Part shown: positions 1 through 8,720 of the stretch, piece after piece
How the letters are laid out: every line of letters starts with the position of its first letter
How positions within the stretch are numbered: position 1 is the stretch's first letter
Assembly (NCBI GenBank): GCA_027494055.1
Contig: JAOSJO010000024.1
Location: forward strand, 62,001-126,000
Length of the DNA stretch: 64,000 nucleotides
Origin: Anaerolineae bacterium
GTDB taxonomy: Bacteria; Chloroflexota; Anaerolineae; Aggregatilineales; JAFGMM01
Direction of reading: 5' to 3'
Program-made: the position numbers and the translations under genes
The notes under the pieces: generated by a model
Databases searched by the model: none
What the model saw: only the letters and a program-made list of their open reading frames with translations
Told to the model about the DNA's origin: nothing

Positions 1-262
1 CGCGGATCTGCGCCAGCGACTCGATGGGTGTGTTGGTCGTCGCGACGAAGCGCAGCTCGTTCGTTTTGCGGTCCATAAGCAGGACGGAAACGTCCTGCGC
101 GTCCGTGAGTTCGACGGCCACTTCCAGGATGTATTGTAGCAGGGGGCGCAGTTGCAGCGTGGAATTCAGCACCAGACTCACCTCAAGCAGGCGGCTGAGC
201 GAGGCAATCCGGTTGTGCAGTTCCTGGATTTCGGGCTGGATATCCGACACGGGCGCACCCAT
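1..262 (-). CDS. GAF-domain protein, N-terminal part
   Basis: The minus strand reads in one frame from an ATG at 262 out of the window. The first residues (MGAPVSDIQPEIQELHNRIA) form a short coiled coil. They are followed by SRLLEVSLVLNSTLQLRPLL and an ILEVAVELTDAQDVSVLL segment, the usual start of a GAF sensor domain in histidine kinases, cyclases and GGDEF proteins. About 87 residues are visible, so the output domain lies outside the window and the function cannot be named. The ATG was chosen because the coiled coil begins there; no strong ribosome binding site precedes it. Confidence 0.7.
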   Translation of the reverse strand, partial: MGAPVSDIQPEIQELHNRIASLSRLLEVSLVLNSTLQLRPLLQYILEVAVELTDAQDVSVLLMDRKTNELRFVATTNTPIESLAQIR

Positions 263-432
263 CGCGATCTGCGGTCGCGAGATTGTCAAGCCGCGCACGG
301 GGAATCGTACATCACATTTCAGGCCCCCGCAATCCGGAGTTTTGGGGCGGGGAGTCAGGGCGACGTTGAATGCCCATCGTGAAGGATGAAGCCCCGGTAA
401 GGGCCGCGAAGGTGCGCCGCGCCGCCGCCCGC

Positions 433-465
433 AGCTCCCAGGGAGCTTCAAGCTCCCTGGGAGCT
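433..465. repeat. Perfect 16-bp inverted repeat
   Basis: AGCTCCCAGGGAGCTT at 433-448 is matched exactly by its reverse complement at 450-465, with a single base between the arms. It lies downstream of the btuD stop and upstream of the GAF gene start. There is no T-run on either side, so it is not a classical intrinsic terminator. It may stabilise the 3' end of the btu transcript or be a dispersed palindrome. Confidence 0.75.
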
Positions 466-526
466 ACCGAGGGTGCTGTTTTCAGGGCGGGTTCAGTACG
501 CACGGCGCACTGCCTCAGACGCGCGA

Positions 527-1336
527 TCAGGCCTCTTCCGCCACCGCCGCCGGCGCGGACGTCAGCACGGGCGCCACCATCGGCGTGCCGTGGAGCGGGT
601 GCGCGCTCACCGTGATGGGGACGCCGTAGACCTCACTGAGCAGGTCGGCACGCAGAACATCGTGCGGCGTGCCGACGGCGCGCAGCGCGCCGTTATCCAG
701 CAGCGCCATGCGGTCGGCGTAGAGGGCGGCCTGGTTCACGTCGTGCAGCGTCATCACGACGGTCAGGTTGTCGTCGTGCGCCAGCGAGCGCACCAGTCCG
801 AGGAGCGTCGCCTGGTGGCGGAGGTCAAGGTGCGAGGTTGGCTCGTCGAGCAGGAGCGCGGCGGGTTCCTGGGCGAGCGCGCGGGCGATGAGGACAAGCT
901 GGCGCTCGCCGCCGGAGAGGGCCGCCACGGGCCGGTCGCGCAGGTTGGTCAGGCTGGTGCGTTCGAGGACGCGCTCGACGGTGGCGCGGTCGTGCTCGTT
1001 GAGGGGCATCACCCAGCCGCGATGCGGCGCGCGCCCCAGCGCGACAAGCTGCCACACCGTCAGCGGCCACGCCTGCGACTCAAGCTGCGGCACCAGACCC
1101 AGCGCGCGCGCACGCTCGCGGGCATGGAGCCGGCGCGCGTCTCGCCCATCGACGAGGGCAAACCCGGCGCGGGGGCGGAGAATCCCGGCCATCAGTTTGA
1201 GCAGCGTGGTCTTGCCCGCGCCGTTCGGTCCGATGATGACGAGCACCTCGCCCGGCTCGGCGCGAAGATCGACGGCCTGCAGCACCGCGTGGCCGTTGTA
1301 CCCAAAGTGCAGCGCGCGCGCTTCCAGGTGAATCAT
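527..1336 (-). CDS. btuD: Cobalamin ABC transporter, ATP-binding protein
   Basis: A 269-residue ABC ATPase of the BtuD/FecE/FhuC type that powers the BtuC permease. Visible motifs are Walker A GPNGAGKTT, the signature LSGGERQ, Walker B LLLDEPTS and the H-loop region MTLHDVNQ. The ATG at 1336 is preferred to the one at 1351: it forms an ATGA overlap with the btuC stop and has GGAGGG seven bases upstream. Last gene of the riboswitch-controlled btuFCD operon. Family membership alone would also allow iron-siderophore uptake; the riboswitch upstream points to cobalamin. Confidence 0.9.
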   Translation of the reverse strand: MIHLEARALHFGYNGHAVLQAVDLRAEPGEVLVIIGPNGAGKTTLLKLMAGILRPRAGFALVDGRDARRLHARERARALGLVPQLESQAWPLTVWQLVALGRAPHRGWVMPLNEHDRATVERVLERTSLTNLRDRPVAALSGGERQLVLIARALAQEPAALLLDEPTSHLDLRHQATLLGLVRSLAHDDNLTVVMTLHDVNQAALYADRMALLDNGALRAVGTPHDVLRADLLSEVYGVPITVSAHPLHGTPMVAPVLTSAPAAVAEEA

Positions 1337-2352
1337 GTCGTAGCCCTCCATGCCTGCCCTCTCGCGAGCAGGTAGAGAAAAAACGGGCCGCCGATCATCG
1401 CGGTGAGAATCCCCACCGGCAACTCAACCGGCGCGAGCACCACCCGCGCGGCGGTGTCGGCGACGAGGAGCAGAAGCGCGCCCACCAGGATACTCACCGG
1501 GATCACGCGCGCGTGGTCCGCGCCGACCAGCGCCCGCGTGATGTGCGGCGCCATCAGGCCCACGAAGCCAATCACACCGCTGACCGCGACGGCGGCGGCG
1601 GTCACGAGGCTGGCGGCGGCGACGATCAGCAGGCGCGCGCGCCGGAGGTTCAGCCCCAGGCTTTGCGCGGTCTCGTCGCCGCAGGCCAGCGCGTCGAGCG
1701 GGCGCGCCATCATCCAGATGACGGCGACGCCTGGTGCCGTGTAGAGCAGGGTGACGCCGATCTGCTCCCACGTGCGCCCGCCCAGCCCGCCGAGCAGCCA
1801 GCTAAACGTCTGGCTCAGGTCCGCCGTGTTGAGGATCATCACCAGCGACACAACCGCCGACAGCATGGTGCTGAAGGCCACGCCCGCCAGCAGCAGCGAG
1901 ATCACCGAGCCGCTGCCGCTGGCCTCGGCGACGCCGTAGACAATGATGACAGCGAGGAGCGCGCCGATGAATGCGCCCAGCCCCACCGGGCCGAACCCCG
2001 CGCTCGCCAGCGTGACGCCGCCGGTGATGACCAGCACCGCGCCGAGCGCCGCCCCGCTTGACGCGCCGACCACGTAGGGTTCGGCCAGCGCGTTCTGGAA
2101 AAGCCCCTGAAAGGCCGCGCCCGCCGCCGCCAGCCCGCCGCCGACGACCATCGACAGGAGCACGCGCGGCAGGCGCAGGTCCCAGATGATGACGTTGTGG
2201 CTCGGCCTGGCCGCCTCCGTCCCGGGCAGCAGCGCCTGCACCACGTCGGCGGGGGGGATCACCACCGCGCCAACCGCCAGGCTGAGCACGGCGGTGACCC
2301 CCAACGCCAGCATCAGGGCTGCCGAAATCGAAACGATGCGCCCGTCAATCAC
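1333..2352 (-). CDS. btuC: Cobalamin ABC transporter, permease
   Basis: A 339-residue FecCD/BtuC-type permease with about ten hydrophobic helices. Family signatures include LWDLRLPRVL-like text near residue 60 (IWDLRLPRVLLSMVVGG), GAAFQGLFQNALAEPYVVG, and near the end GFVGLMAPHITRALVG followed by LLVADTAARV, which is the cytoplasmic coupling region. The start codon is GTG at 2352, eight bases after the btuF stop. It overlaps btuD by four bases, which suggests translational coupling. Confidence 0.9.
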   Translation of the reverse strand: MIDGRIVSISAALMLALGVTAVLSLAVGAVVIPPADVVQALLPGTEAARPSHNVIIWDLRLPRVLLSMVVGGGLAAAGAAFQGLFQNALAEPYVVGASSGAALGAVLVITGGVTLASAGFGPVGLGAFIGALLAVIIVYGVAEASGSGSVISLLLAGVAFSTMLSAVVSLVMILNTADLSQTFSWLLGGLGGRTWEQIGVTLLYTAPGVAVIWMMARPLDALACGDETAQSLGLNLRRARLLIVAAASLVTAAAVAVSGVIGFVGLMAPHITRALVGADHARVIPVSILVGALLLLVADTAARVVLAPVELPVGILTAMIGGPFFLYLLARGQAWRATT

Positions 2353-2360
2353 AGACTGGC

Positions 2361-3266
2361 TCAGTCCTCGAACACGTCAGGATACAGGGCGCGTGCGACG
2401 AGTTCAACCGCGTCCGCGGCGCGCGGGCTGGGCCGTTGCAGGATGTCGTCGTCGAAGCCGTAGATCGCGCCGTTCTGCACGGCGGTGATCGCGTCCCAGC
2501 CCTCGCGGGCAGTGATGGCCTCAGGGTCGATGAAGGTGTTGCCAAGTATCACGTCAGGGTCGCGCTCGATGAGGGCTTCCGCGCTGACGGATGGGAAGGC
2601 ATCGGTGAGGTCGCCGAAGATGTTGACCCCGCCCGCGGTTGTGACGATCTCGCTCAGGTAGGTGCTTGGGCCGGCGGTCATGAGCGGGTCGTTCCAGATC
2701 TCATAGAAGAAGGTCTTGCGCGCGTCGGCGGGCACGGTGTCGGCGAGCTTCAGTTCTACTGCGCCGATGCGCGACTCCATCTCGACGACGACCTGCGCCG
2801 CCGCAGCAGCGTGGTCGGTGAGCAGGCCCAGCTTGAGGATGTCGCTGTAAAGGCCGCGCAACTGCACCGGGATCAACACGAAGAACGGGATCCCCAGCCC
2901 CTCGAATGCCTGGGCAAGCTCCGCGTGCAGCGAGTCGCCGATCACGAGGTCGGCCTCAAGGTCCACGATCTTCTCAATGCTGATGGTGTCGGCGGTGTAC
3001 TGCCCGACGACCTCAACGGCCTCGACTTCGGGCGGGTAATTGCAGAACTCGCTGCGGCCCACCTGTAGCGCGCCCGCGCCGATGGCCCAGAGAATCTCGG
3101 TGTGGCCGGGCGTGAGCGAGACGACGCGCTGCGGCGGCGCTTCCAGCGTGACCTGGCGACCCAGCGAGTCGGTAAGGGTGAGCGGGTAAGGGCCGTTGCC
3201 CGCCTGAGCAGCGCCGGGCAGCAACAGGGCGACGATCAACGCGATGAGCAGAAACCGTGTTTTCAT
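2361..3266 (-). CDS. btuF: Cobalamin ABC transporter, substrate-binding protein
   Basis: A 301-residue periplasmic-binding protein of the helical-backbone class (Peripla_BP_2). An N-terminal signal peptide (MKTRFLLIALIVALLLPGAAQA) precedes the conserved TLTDSLGRQVTL, then PQRVVSLTPGHTEILWAIG, typical of BtuF/FhuD proteins. There is no lipobox cysteine after the hydrophobic stretch, so it appears to be a cleaved rather than lipid-anchored protein, unusual if the envelope is monoderm. The ATG at 3266 was chosen because GGAGGAGGT lies just upstream. First gene of the operon, about 170 bases downstream of the cobalamin riboswitch. Confidence 0.88.
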   Translation of the reverse strand: MKTRFLLIALIVALLLPGAAQAGNGPYPLTLTDSLGRQVTLEAPPQRVVSLTPGHTEILWAIGAGALQVGRSEFCNYPPEVEAVEVVGQYTADTISIEKIVDLEADLVIGDSLHAELAQAFEGLGIPFFVLIPVQLRGLYSDILKLGLLTDHAAAAAQVVVEMESRIGAVELKLADTVPADARKTFFYEIWNDPLMTAGPSTYLSEIVTTAGGVNIFGDLTDAFPSVSAEALIERDPDVILGNTFIDPEAITAREGWDAITAVQNGAIYGFDDDILQRPSPRAADAVELVARALYPDVFED

Positions 3267-3375
3267 GACCTCCTCCAGGCCAAAGCGATAGGGTAGCGTG
3301 TCTCGTGGAGGGGGCGGCGGCAAGGATCAGGACGTACAGGCATCGGGGACAGACACACAGTACACTCCTAACAGC

Positions 3376-3408
3376 AACCCCGCAGCGGCTTACGCACACT
3401 GCGGGGTT
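3376..3408 (-). promoter_or_regulatory. Hairpin between riboswitch and btuF (possible expression platform)
   Basis: On the minus strand AACCCCGCAG and CTGCGGGGTT form a perfect 10-bp stem around a 13-base loop, directly downstream of the riboswitch aptamer and about 110 bases before the btuF start. The downstream flank is not U-rich, so it is a weak candidate for an intrinsic terminator. It may be one arm of the switching platform. Confidence 0.5.
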
Positions 3409-3429
3409 GGGAACGATCTACGGAGGACC

Positions 3430-3645
3430 GTCGATCACCTCAGGGCTGATACCCTAGCCCCCAACCCCCATCCACGAAGGCCGAGGCTCGGTCAAGGCGG
3501 GCGACCTGGCTTCCTCGGCGCGCGGTCGTCGCGCGCCTTGGTCACAGTTGCGGGGCAGCGCCGGACTCGACTCGGTTGAGTGTCACCGGCTTCGCCTTTA
3601 ATCCCTGCCATCCGGGGCGAAGGGAACCTTGAACGGAGCACTATT
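3430..3645 (-). promoter_or_regulatory. Cobalamin (B12) riboswitch
   Basis: Reading the minus strand from about 3645 downwards gives the ordered landmarks of the adenosylcobalamin aptamer: an AGGTTCCC-like start, GGGATTAAAGGCGAAGCCGG, GGTGACACTCAACCGAG, then CGCTGCCCCGCAACTGTGA, and finally the B12 box GAGGAAGCCAGGTCGCCCGC at about 3494-3514. The order and spacing match the known class. It controls the btuFCD operon that follows and gives the substrate assignment of that transporter. Confidence 0.93.
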
Positions 3646-3658
3646 CGATTGTGGCAAC

Positions 3659-3687
3659 ACTATAGCACGAAAATTCGAAAAAGGGAA
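3659..3687 (-). promoter_or_regulatory. Probable promoter of the btuFCD operon
   Basis: TATAGT (minus strand, 3659-3664) lies about 14 bases upstream of the first riboswitch landmark, where a -10 element is expected. The matching -35 position (3682-3687, TTCCCT) is poor. The IS element end at 3697 is only ten bases further upstream, so the native upstream region has been replaced. Confidence 0.5.
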
Positions 3688-3696
3688 GATGTAAGG

Positions 3697-5125
3697 GCGC
3701 GCGGGTGCAGGCAAAAGTTGTCAGGCAGCTTGGGGCAAAGGGAAGGAGGGGGCGCCAAGCTGAGGCCAGTCGCCACTGAGAAACGCGGCGCGCGCCTTTG
3801 CCACCTTGCACGCGCCCGCCTCGCTCCAACGGGCGCCCGCGATTTTGAGGCGTTGCAGGCCGATCTGTTTGCAGCCACTCTCCATCGTGCCAGAGCCAAT
3901 CTTCAACCCCCTGGCGCGGAACCTGGCGTAGCGCATGCGGATGCGATTGTGGGCGAAGTAGACGCGCGCGCTGTGGACGGCTTCAGGGGCGCGCGGTCGG
4001 CAAGGGCGCGGCACGCGCGCGCGACAGCGCCTAAGCGTCCCGCCCACAGGTGGGCTTGCTGCTGCTCCCGCCAGGCAAGGGCTGCGGGCGTCTCTTCACC
4101 AAAGGCGGCGTGGGCGACCGCCGTCAGGTAAGTGCAGGCATGATACCAATCCACGATCTGGACCGCGCGGGGAAGTGCTGCTGCACGATGCGCCAGATCC
4201 ACGCCGCGCCATCGGCAATGAAGATCAGTTCTTCCGCCTGGTCGGCGTGCAGCGCAAACCCGGTCGCCCACACCAGGTCCGCGAAGGCTTCCGCATGGGC
4301 GGTGTCCACGTAATACCGGCGCAAGCGCACCGCGCGTGCGCATCCAGCGTCCACCACACGCCCGCTTTCATCTCGTGCCAGCCATCGGCGAAGGGGGCGA
4401 GAAAGCCATCGACCGAACCGTACAGGCGTTTCGGCTTGTCGGTGGCGCGCTTGTGCGCCTGCTGCGCCTCCAGGTCCTGACTGTGCGCAAGCTGCGCGGC
4501 TTCGGTCGCCATCACCGCTTCCCCCACCTGCTGACATGCCTTGCGGATGCTGTTCGGACTCAGGTCCAGCAAGGTCGTTTGCGCCAGCAAATCGCTGCTG
4601 GTCCCGAAGGCGTCCTGCACCCCCACCAGCGCCGCCAGCTTGACCACTGCCGCGCTCATCTGTCCTGGCGTGATCCCTAAGCGCGCGTCCAGCGGGTAGT
4701 GCCCGCCGCCGCAGTGCGGGCACACGTAATACGCCCGCCGGTAGTACACCCGCCCGTGCAGGGTGAGCGTCATCCCGCGCCGCTTGCGCACGTAGTTGGC
4801 GACCTCTCCGCAGGCGCATGGCTGCGTGTCCGCCGGGTACGGCTCATCCTGCGCTTCCAGCCACGCCTGTAGCACCGCGTTGCCCAACTCATGGACCATC
4901 TGTCGCACGGCGGTTTCCATCCCGGACAAGTCCTCGGCATCCAGGTCGCCTGGATACGCCTTGACGACCTCGGGCAGCTCGCGCAGCAGGCGCTCTTGCA
5001 GGTATGTGATAAAATCCATGTCTACCTCTCGCGTGGTGTGGAATTTGCTGGTCAGCTTCTTCCCTACCACGCTTGAGGCTTTTTGTCTACCTTTTCCCTG
5101 TCAACTTTTGCTCGCACCCGGGCGC
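3697..5125. mobile_element. Decayed ISKra4-like insertion sequence
   Basis: A segment of 1,429 bases bounded by 29-bp imperfect terminal inverted repeats at 3697-3725 and 5097-5125, identical at 25 of 29 positions (shared core GCAAAAGTTG). It contains one transposase gene on the minus strand, broken by three frameshifts. I see no clear target-site duplication. The element sits ten bases upstream of the presumed -35 of the B12-riboswitch promoter. The repeats and size are directly visible; the family call rests on the transposase. Confidence 0.82.
3721..5019 (-). pseudogene. ISKra4-family transposase, frameshifted
   Basis: Starts at ATG 5019 (MDFITYLQERLLRELPEV) after GAGAGGTAG. The N-terminal part carries a zinc-ribbon-like CACGEVANYVRKRRG...CPHCGGGHYPLD, then the first acidic motif LYGSVDGFLAPFADGWHEMK. 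The reading then changes frame near 4330 (to YYVDTAHAEAFADLVW and FIADGAAWIW), near 4165 (to QIVDWYHACTYL) and near 3980 (to LKIGSGTMESGCKQIGLQR). The D, D and E of a DDE transposase are all recognisable, the last in the GSGTMESG motif typical of this family. Even if some indels are sequencing errors, three in 1.3 kb suggest an inactive copy. Confidence 0.85.
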
Positions 5126-5282
5126 GAGGTGGCACGACAACCTCCGGGAAGCAGCGCGGGTTTGAAACACGAAGCCACGAAGGGCGCGAAAACGCGAAAA
5201 AGTGCGCCCAACCCTTTCGTGACTTCGTGCTACGGTACCCGATGTGCGCTTCCCAGAGACACCCCCGACCGCGCCCAACCGC

Positions 5283-6863
5283 CTATTTCGGAAACACGCA
5301 CGTGCGCGAGCGCACTGCGCGGATGGCGGCCTCCATCGTCGCCTTCGGGATGGGGTGCCAGCGCCCGCCCTCGCGGTAGACGCCGCCGACCTGGGCCGGC
5401 AGCCAGAGCGGGTCGTGCACGTAGTAGTAATCGCGGTCGTAGCCCGCGACCACCAGCCAGTGCGCGCCCTGGTCTGGCCCGGAGATGAGGTGCGGCGGCA
5501 GGTTCAGGCTGGCGTAATCCACGAGCGGGATGACCGGCTTGTTGTCGTTGATCTGCGCGATGAAGTAATCGCTCGCGGCGAAGGGCGACTCGACCTCGCA
5601 CGACAGGCCGTAGTGCGCGGCCAGGCGCACTAGGTGCCACGCGGTGGTGTACCCCTGCGGCGCGACGCCGGAATAGAATAAGTCGTTCACCGTGAGGCCG
5701 TCGCCCAGGCCGGCGTACTTGAGCAGCATCAGCACGCAGGCGTGGCCGCAGTCGTTGGGGAGGCGGTTGTCGAGCTGGCTCACCCAGGGCACGTCCAGCT
5801 TCCTGTGCGCCGTGATCGGCGTCATGGCGCGCAGCGCGCGCACGACCTGCCGCTTCTGCGCCAGCGTGAGGTTGGGCAGGTCGCGGATCATGGGGCCGGC
5901 ATAGACCGCGCTTCGCGCGCTTGCGGTGTGCGTCAGTTGGGCGGCTTCGATCCACGCCCAGTATTGCGCGCCCTGGCCCATCGCGGCTGCGGCTCGCGCG
6001 AAGGCGTTGATAACCTGCTGGTTGGTGTACTGACCCACAATCTCGCCGGGCTGGTCAAGGCCGTCGTCGGCTGCGCCGGGCGGGATGATGCTCTGCAGGG
6101 CCTCAAACCCGGCGTGGGTGATGGTGCCGTAGCGGAAGTAGCTCACGCCGGGCGCGCCGTGCGCGAACGCCGCCTCGGCCGCGCTAAGCATCTCGCTGCC
6201 GGGGACGCCGTGGTATGCCTGGAGCATCGGGATGATGGGCCGGCCGTAGCGGCTTGCGGATTCGAACGCGCGTGCGACCGCCTCCTGCGGGGAGAGGCCG
6301 AACTCCCGGTGGTAGACCATCGGGTGGAGGCTCTGCACGTGCGGCAGCCACTCGTTGATGTAAATGGACTGCGGGTGCAGGCCGCGCGCGTCGAAGTTGA
6401 GGCCGATGTGGAAGTCCGCCGGGATGTCAGCGCGGATGCGCGTGATGAGGGCGCGCGCCTCGGTTGGCCCGCCGCTGAAATAGCCCGCGCCGCTCTCGAC
6501 ATCCAGCAGCATCGACCTGACGCCGGCCACGTTGCACACCGCCGCGACGCGCTGCGCCTCCGCCGCCACATCCACCCCCTTGAGGACCGCCCAGGCGTGG
6601 AAGTCGATGTTCGCTGCGCGGAGCTTGCGCACCCAGCGCACGATGTCGTCTGGCCCAAGGATGCAGAGATCGTGTTTGTTTTCGGGGTCGTCGTACATGC
6701 CCTGCCACTGCGACCCGTCGCTGGTCTTGACGTAGACCGCGTTGACGTTGGGCGCTTCGTGTACCAGCGTGGCGACAATCTCGTCGATGGTGCGCTCGCT
6801 GACCGCTTTGCCGGCCCAGTGGACGATGCCGACGGTCCCGTCGTATGGCGTCTGCGCCGTCAT
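5283..6863 (-). CDS. TIM-barrel-like protein with C39-type peptidase domain
   Basis: About 526 residues. The first ~280 residues resemble a glycoside-hydrolase-like TIM barrel (GTVGIVHWAGKAVSERTIDE, MLLDVESGAGYFSGG, FHIGLNFDARGLHP). The C-terminal ~170 residues are a C39-like papain-fold domain: LDVPWVSQLDNRLPNDCGHA with the nucleophile Cys, then GAHWLVVAGYDRDYYYVHDP with the His and Asp. There is no signal peptide at the chosen start (ATG 6863, after GAAGGGGG), so the site of action is unclear. The substrate is unknown; a role in cell-wall or peptide processing is only inferred. Confidence 0.7.
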   Translation of the reverse strand: MTAQTPYDGTVGIVHWAGKAVSERTIDEIVATLVHEAPNVNAVYVKTSDGSQWQGMYDDPENKHDLCILGPDDIVRWVRKLRAANIDFHAWAVLKGVDVAAEAQRVAAVCNVAGVRSMLLDVESGAGYFSGGPTEARALITRIRADIPADFHIGLNFDARGLHPQSIYINEWLPHVQSLHPMVYHREFGLSPQEAVARAFESASRYGRPIIPMLQAYHGVPGSEMLSAAEAAFAHGAPGVSYFRYGTITHAGFEALQSIIPPGAADDGLDQPGEIVGQYTNQQVINAFARAAAAMGQGAQYWAWIEAAQLTHTASARSAVYAGPMIRDLPNLTLAQKRQVVRALRAMTPITAHRKLDVPWVSQLDNRLPNDCGHACVLMLLKYAGLGDGLTVNDLFYSGVAPQGYTTAWHLVRLAAHYGLSCEVESPFAASDYFIAQINDNKPVIPLVDYASLNLPPHLISGPDQGAHWLVVAGYDRDYYYVHDPLWLPAQVGGVYREGGRWHPIPKATMEAAIRAVRSRTCVFPK

Positions 6864-6919
6864 GGTTGCCGCCCCCTTCCAGATTCCTTTACGTAATAGT
6901 GACCATTGACATTGCCTTA

Positions 6920-6949
6920 ATGACAACTGGCGTCAGCGGACCTTACAAT
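6920..6949 (+). promoter_or_regulatory. Probable promoter of the ferredoxin gene
   Basis: ATGACA (6920-6925) and TACAAT (6944-6949) are separated by 18 bases, a plausible sigma-70 type promoter reading toward the ferredoxin gene at 7034. The leader would be about 75 bases. A TTGACA at 6906 lacks a correctly spaced -10 box. Confidence 0.45.
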
Positions 6950-7030
6950 TGTCCATGACGTGCCAGACTGTCAGGGTGTAAGATGCAATTTGCAAGCCAG
7001 GTTCAACGTGGACTCGATTCAGGAGGTTGA

Positions 7031-7207
<177 letters not shown>

Positions 7208-7242
7208 GCGCAAACTGACAGTTTTCCTGCTCACGCCGTAGG

Positions 7243-7272
7243 CCCTCCGCACGTTGCGGAGGGTTTGCTTTG
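7243..7272 (+). terminator. Intrinsic terminator after the ferredoxin gene
   Basis: CCCTCCGCA (7243-7251) pairs with TGCGGAGGG (7255-7263) around a 3-base loop and is followed by TTTGCTTTG. It stands between the convergent ferredoxin and recO genes. Confidence 0.85.
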
Positions 7273-7311
7273 TCTATGGGGTGATGGGGGGAGAATGAGC
7301 GCCGGGCCGCC

Positions 7312-8088
7312 TCAGTCCGCCATCGACTCGCGGCGCAGCCGGCGCAGGAAATTCGCGCTCTGGAGGCGCTGCTCCAGCAGGTAGGTGATGTACCCGTGCA
7401 GCACGCGCTCCAACTCGGCGTGGAGCGCCCCGCGCAGGTTGAGGACACGCACCGTCTCATAGTCCTGTGTCTGCAGGTAGCGGAGCACCTTGAGGGCGCC
7501 GAGGCTGAGGGGCATCATGCGCTCGGTGTGGGCGTGCTCCGGGCAGACCACCCCGCCCTCCGCGTAGCTGAAGTACTGGTCCTGTGCGTTGACGGCCTCG
7601 TTGCCCACGACACAGGTGAACAACTGCGGCTGGTAGCCCACCCACGAGAGCAGGCGCAGTTCGTAGAAGCGCGCGGCCAGCCGCAGGTTCTCGATCTCCT
7701 CGGTGCACAGGAAGCCGAGCGTATCGCGCAGCAGGTAGTAGGCGCGGGCGTTCTCTTCCTCCTCGCCGGTGAAGCGGTCCAGCAGCTCCACCACGTGCGC
7801 GGCGTAGGCGGCGCGCACCAGGTCCTCGTGCAGTGGCAGGTATGGCTCCACCATCTCGACCTGCGAGAGGATGTCGAGGTCGCGCCCCTTGGCGACGAGC
7901 ATGTCCACGCGCGTGAACAACTCGACATGGCCGCCCTTGCGGCTGGTGGGCTTGCGCGCGCCCTTTGCGATCAGCCTGATCTTGCCGCGTCCGGGCGTGA
8001 AAACCGTCAACAGGCGGTCGGCCTCGCCGAAGTCGCGCCGGCGCATGATGATCGCCTCGGTGCGGAAGAGGCGCTCGGTGTTCGGCAC
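7312..8088 (-). CDS. recO: DNA repair protein RecO
   Basis: A 258-residue RecO, the RecFOR mediator that anneals DNA and loads RecA on SSB-coated DNA. The N-terminal OB-fold segment reads RTEAIIMRRRDFGEADRLLT and VFTPGRGKIRLIAKGARK. The C-terminal helical domain includes ELRLLSWVGYQPQLFTC. The zinc-finger cysteines seen in many RecO proteins are incomplete (TCVVGNE and VVCPEH remain). It follows cdd with a two-base gap, so the two genes are co-transcribed. Confidence 0.93.
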   Translation of the reverse strand: MPNTERLFRTEAIIMRRRDFGEADRLLTVFTPGRGKIRLIAKGARKPTSRKGGHVELFTRVDMLVAKGRDLDILSQVEMVEPYLPLHEDLVRAAYAAHVVELLDRFTGEEEENARAYYLLRDTLGFLCTEEIENLRLAARFYELRLLSWVGYQPQLFTCVVGNEAVNAQDQYFSYAEGGVVCPEHAHTERMMPLSLGALKVLRYLQTQDYETVRVLNLRGALHAELERVLHGYITYLLEQRLQSANFLRRLRRESMAD

Positions 8089-8090
8089 GT

Positions 8091-8564
8091 TCAGCCCTCC
8101 TGCGTCACGCCGTCAGCGCGCGCGCCCGTGGTTGGCTTCAGGTTGGCCGGCCCGAAACCATCCGGCAGCAGCGCGGCAAGCGCGTACTCGCTGCGGATGT
8201 GGCCGTCTGGGTCGGCGATGATGACGTGCAGGTCGGGCGCGAACTCAAAGAGAGTCTGCCGGCAGATGCCGCACGGCGTGCCGCCGTCGGCGGTCACGAT
8301 GGCGATGGCGACAAACGCACGCTCGCCCTCGCTCACAGCCTTGACCACGGCGGTGCGCTCGGCGCAGATGGTCGCGCCGTAGGTGGCGTTCTCGACGTTG
8401 CAGCCGGTGTAGACCTTCCCGCCCGCGCCCAAGAGCGCCGCGCCCACCCGGTAGTTGGAGTACGGCGCGTACGCGCGCTCGCGCGCCTGGGTGGCGGCTG
8501 CGACGAGGCGGGCGCGCGCCTCTGCGGTCAGGGTCGGTGAGTCTGTCTGACGTTGCGGGTTCAT
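8091..8564 (-). CDS. cdd: Cytidine deaminase
   Basis: A 157-residue homotetrameric-type cytidine deaminase that converts (deoxy)cytidine to (deoxy)uridine in pyrimidine salvage. Zinc and catalytic motifs are intact: NVENATYGATICAERTA, with the Cys ligand and catalytic Glu, and TPCGICRQTL with the second Cys pair. AYAPYSNYRVGAAL is the usual substrate loop. ATG 8564 is preferred to 8585 because GAGG lies at a suitable distance. It forms an operon with recO. Confidence 0.93.
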   Translation of the reverse strand: MNPQRQTDSPTLTAEARARLVAAATQARERAYAPYSNYRVGAALLGAGGKVYTGCNVENATYGATICAERTAVVKAVSEGERAFVAIAIVTADGGTPCGICRQTLFEFAPDLHVIIADPDGHIRSEYALAALLPDGFGPANLKPTTGARADGVTQEG

Positions 8565-8720
8565 GGTATGCCTCGTTACAACCAACTCGTGTCAGGGATG
8601 CCTGGGGCAGACCATCCAGTCTGCCCCCATTTGACGTCTCTGGATGCGTTTGGATTGAGTTTATAGCATTGCATGGAAAAGTCATAACCCGGCGCGCAGG
8701 GACCGCCGCGCGCGGGCGGA

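Noticed and set aside
6906..6911. TTGACA as ferredoxin promoter -35
   Set aside because: No -10-like hexamer occurs 16-19 bases downstream; the ATGACA/TACAAT pair fits better.
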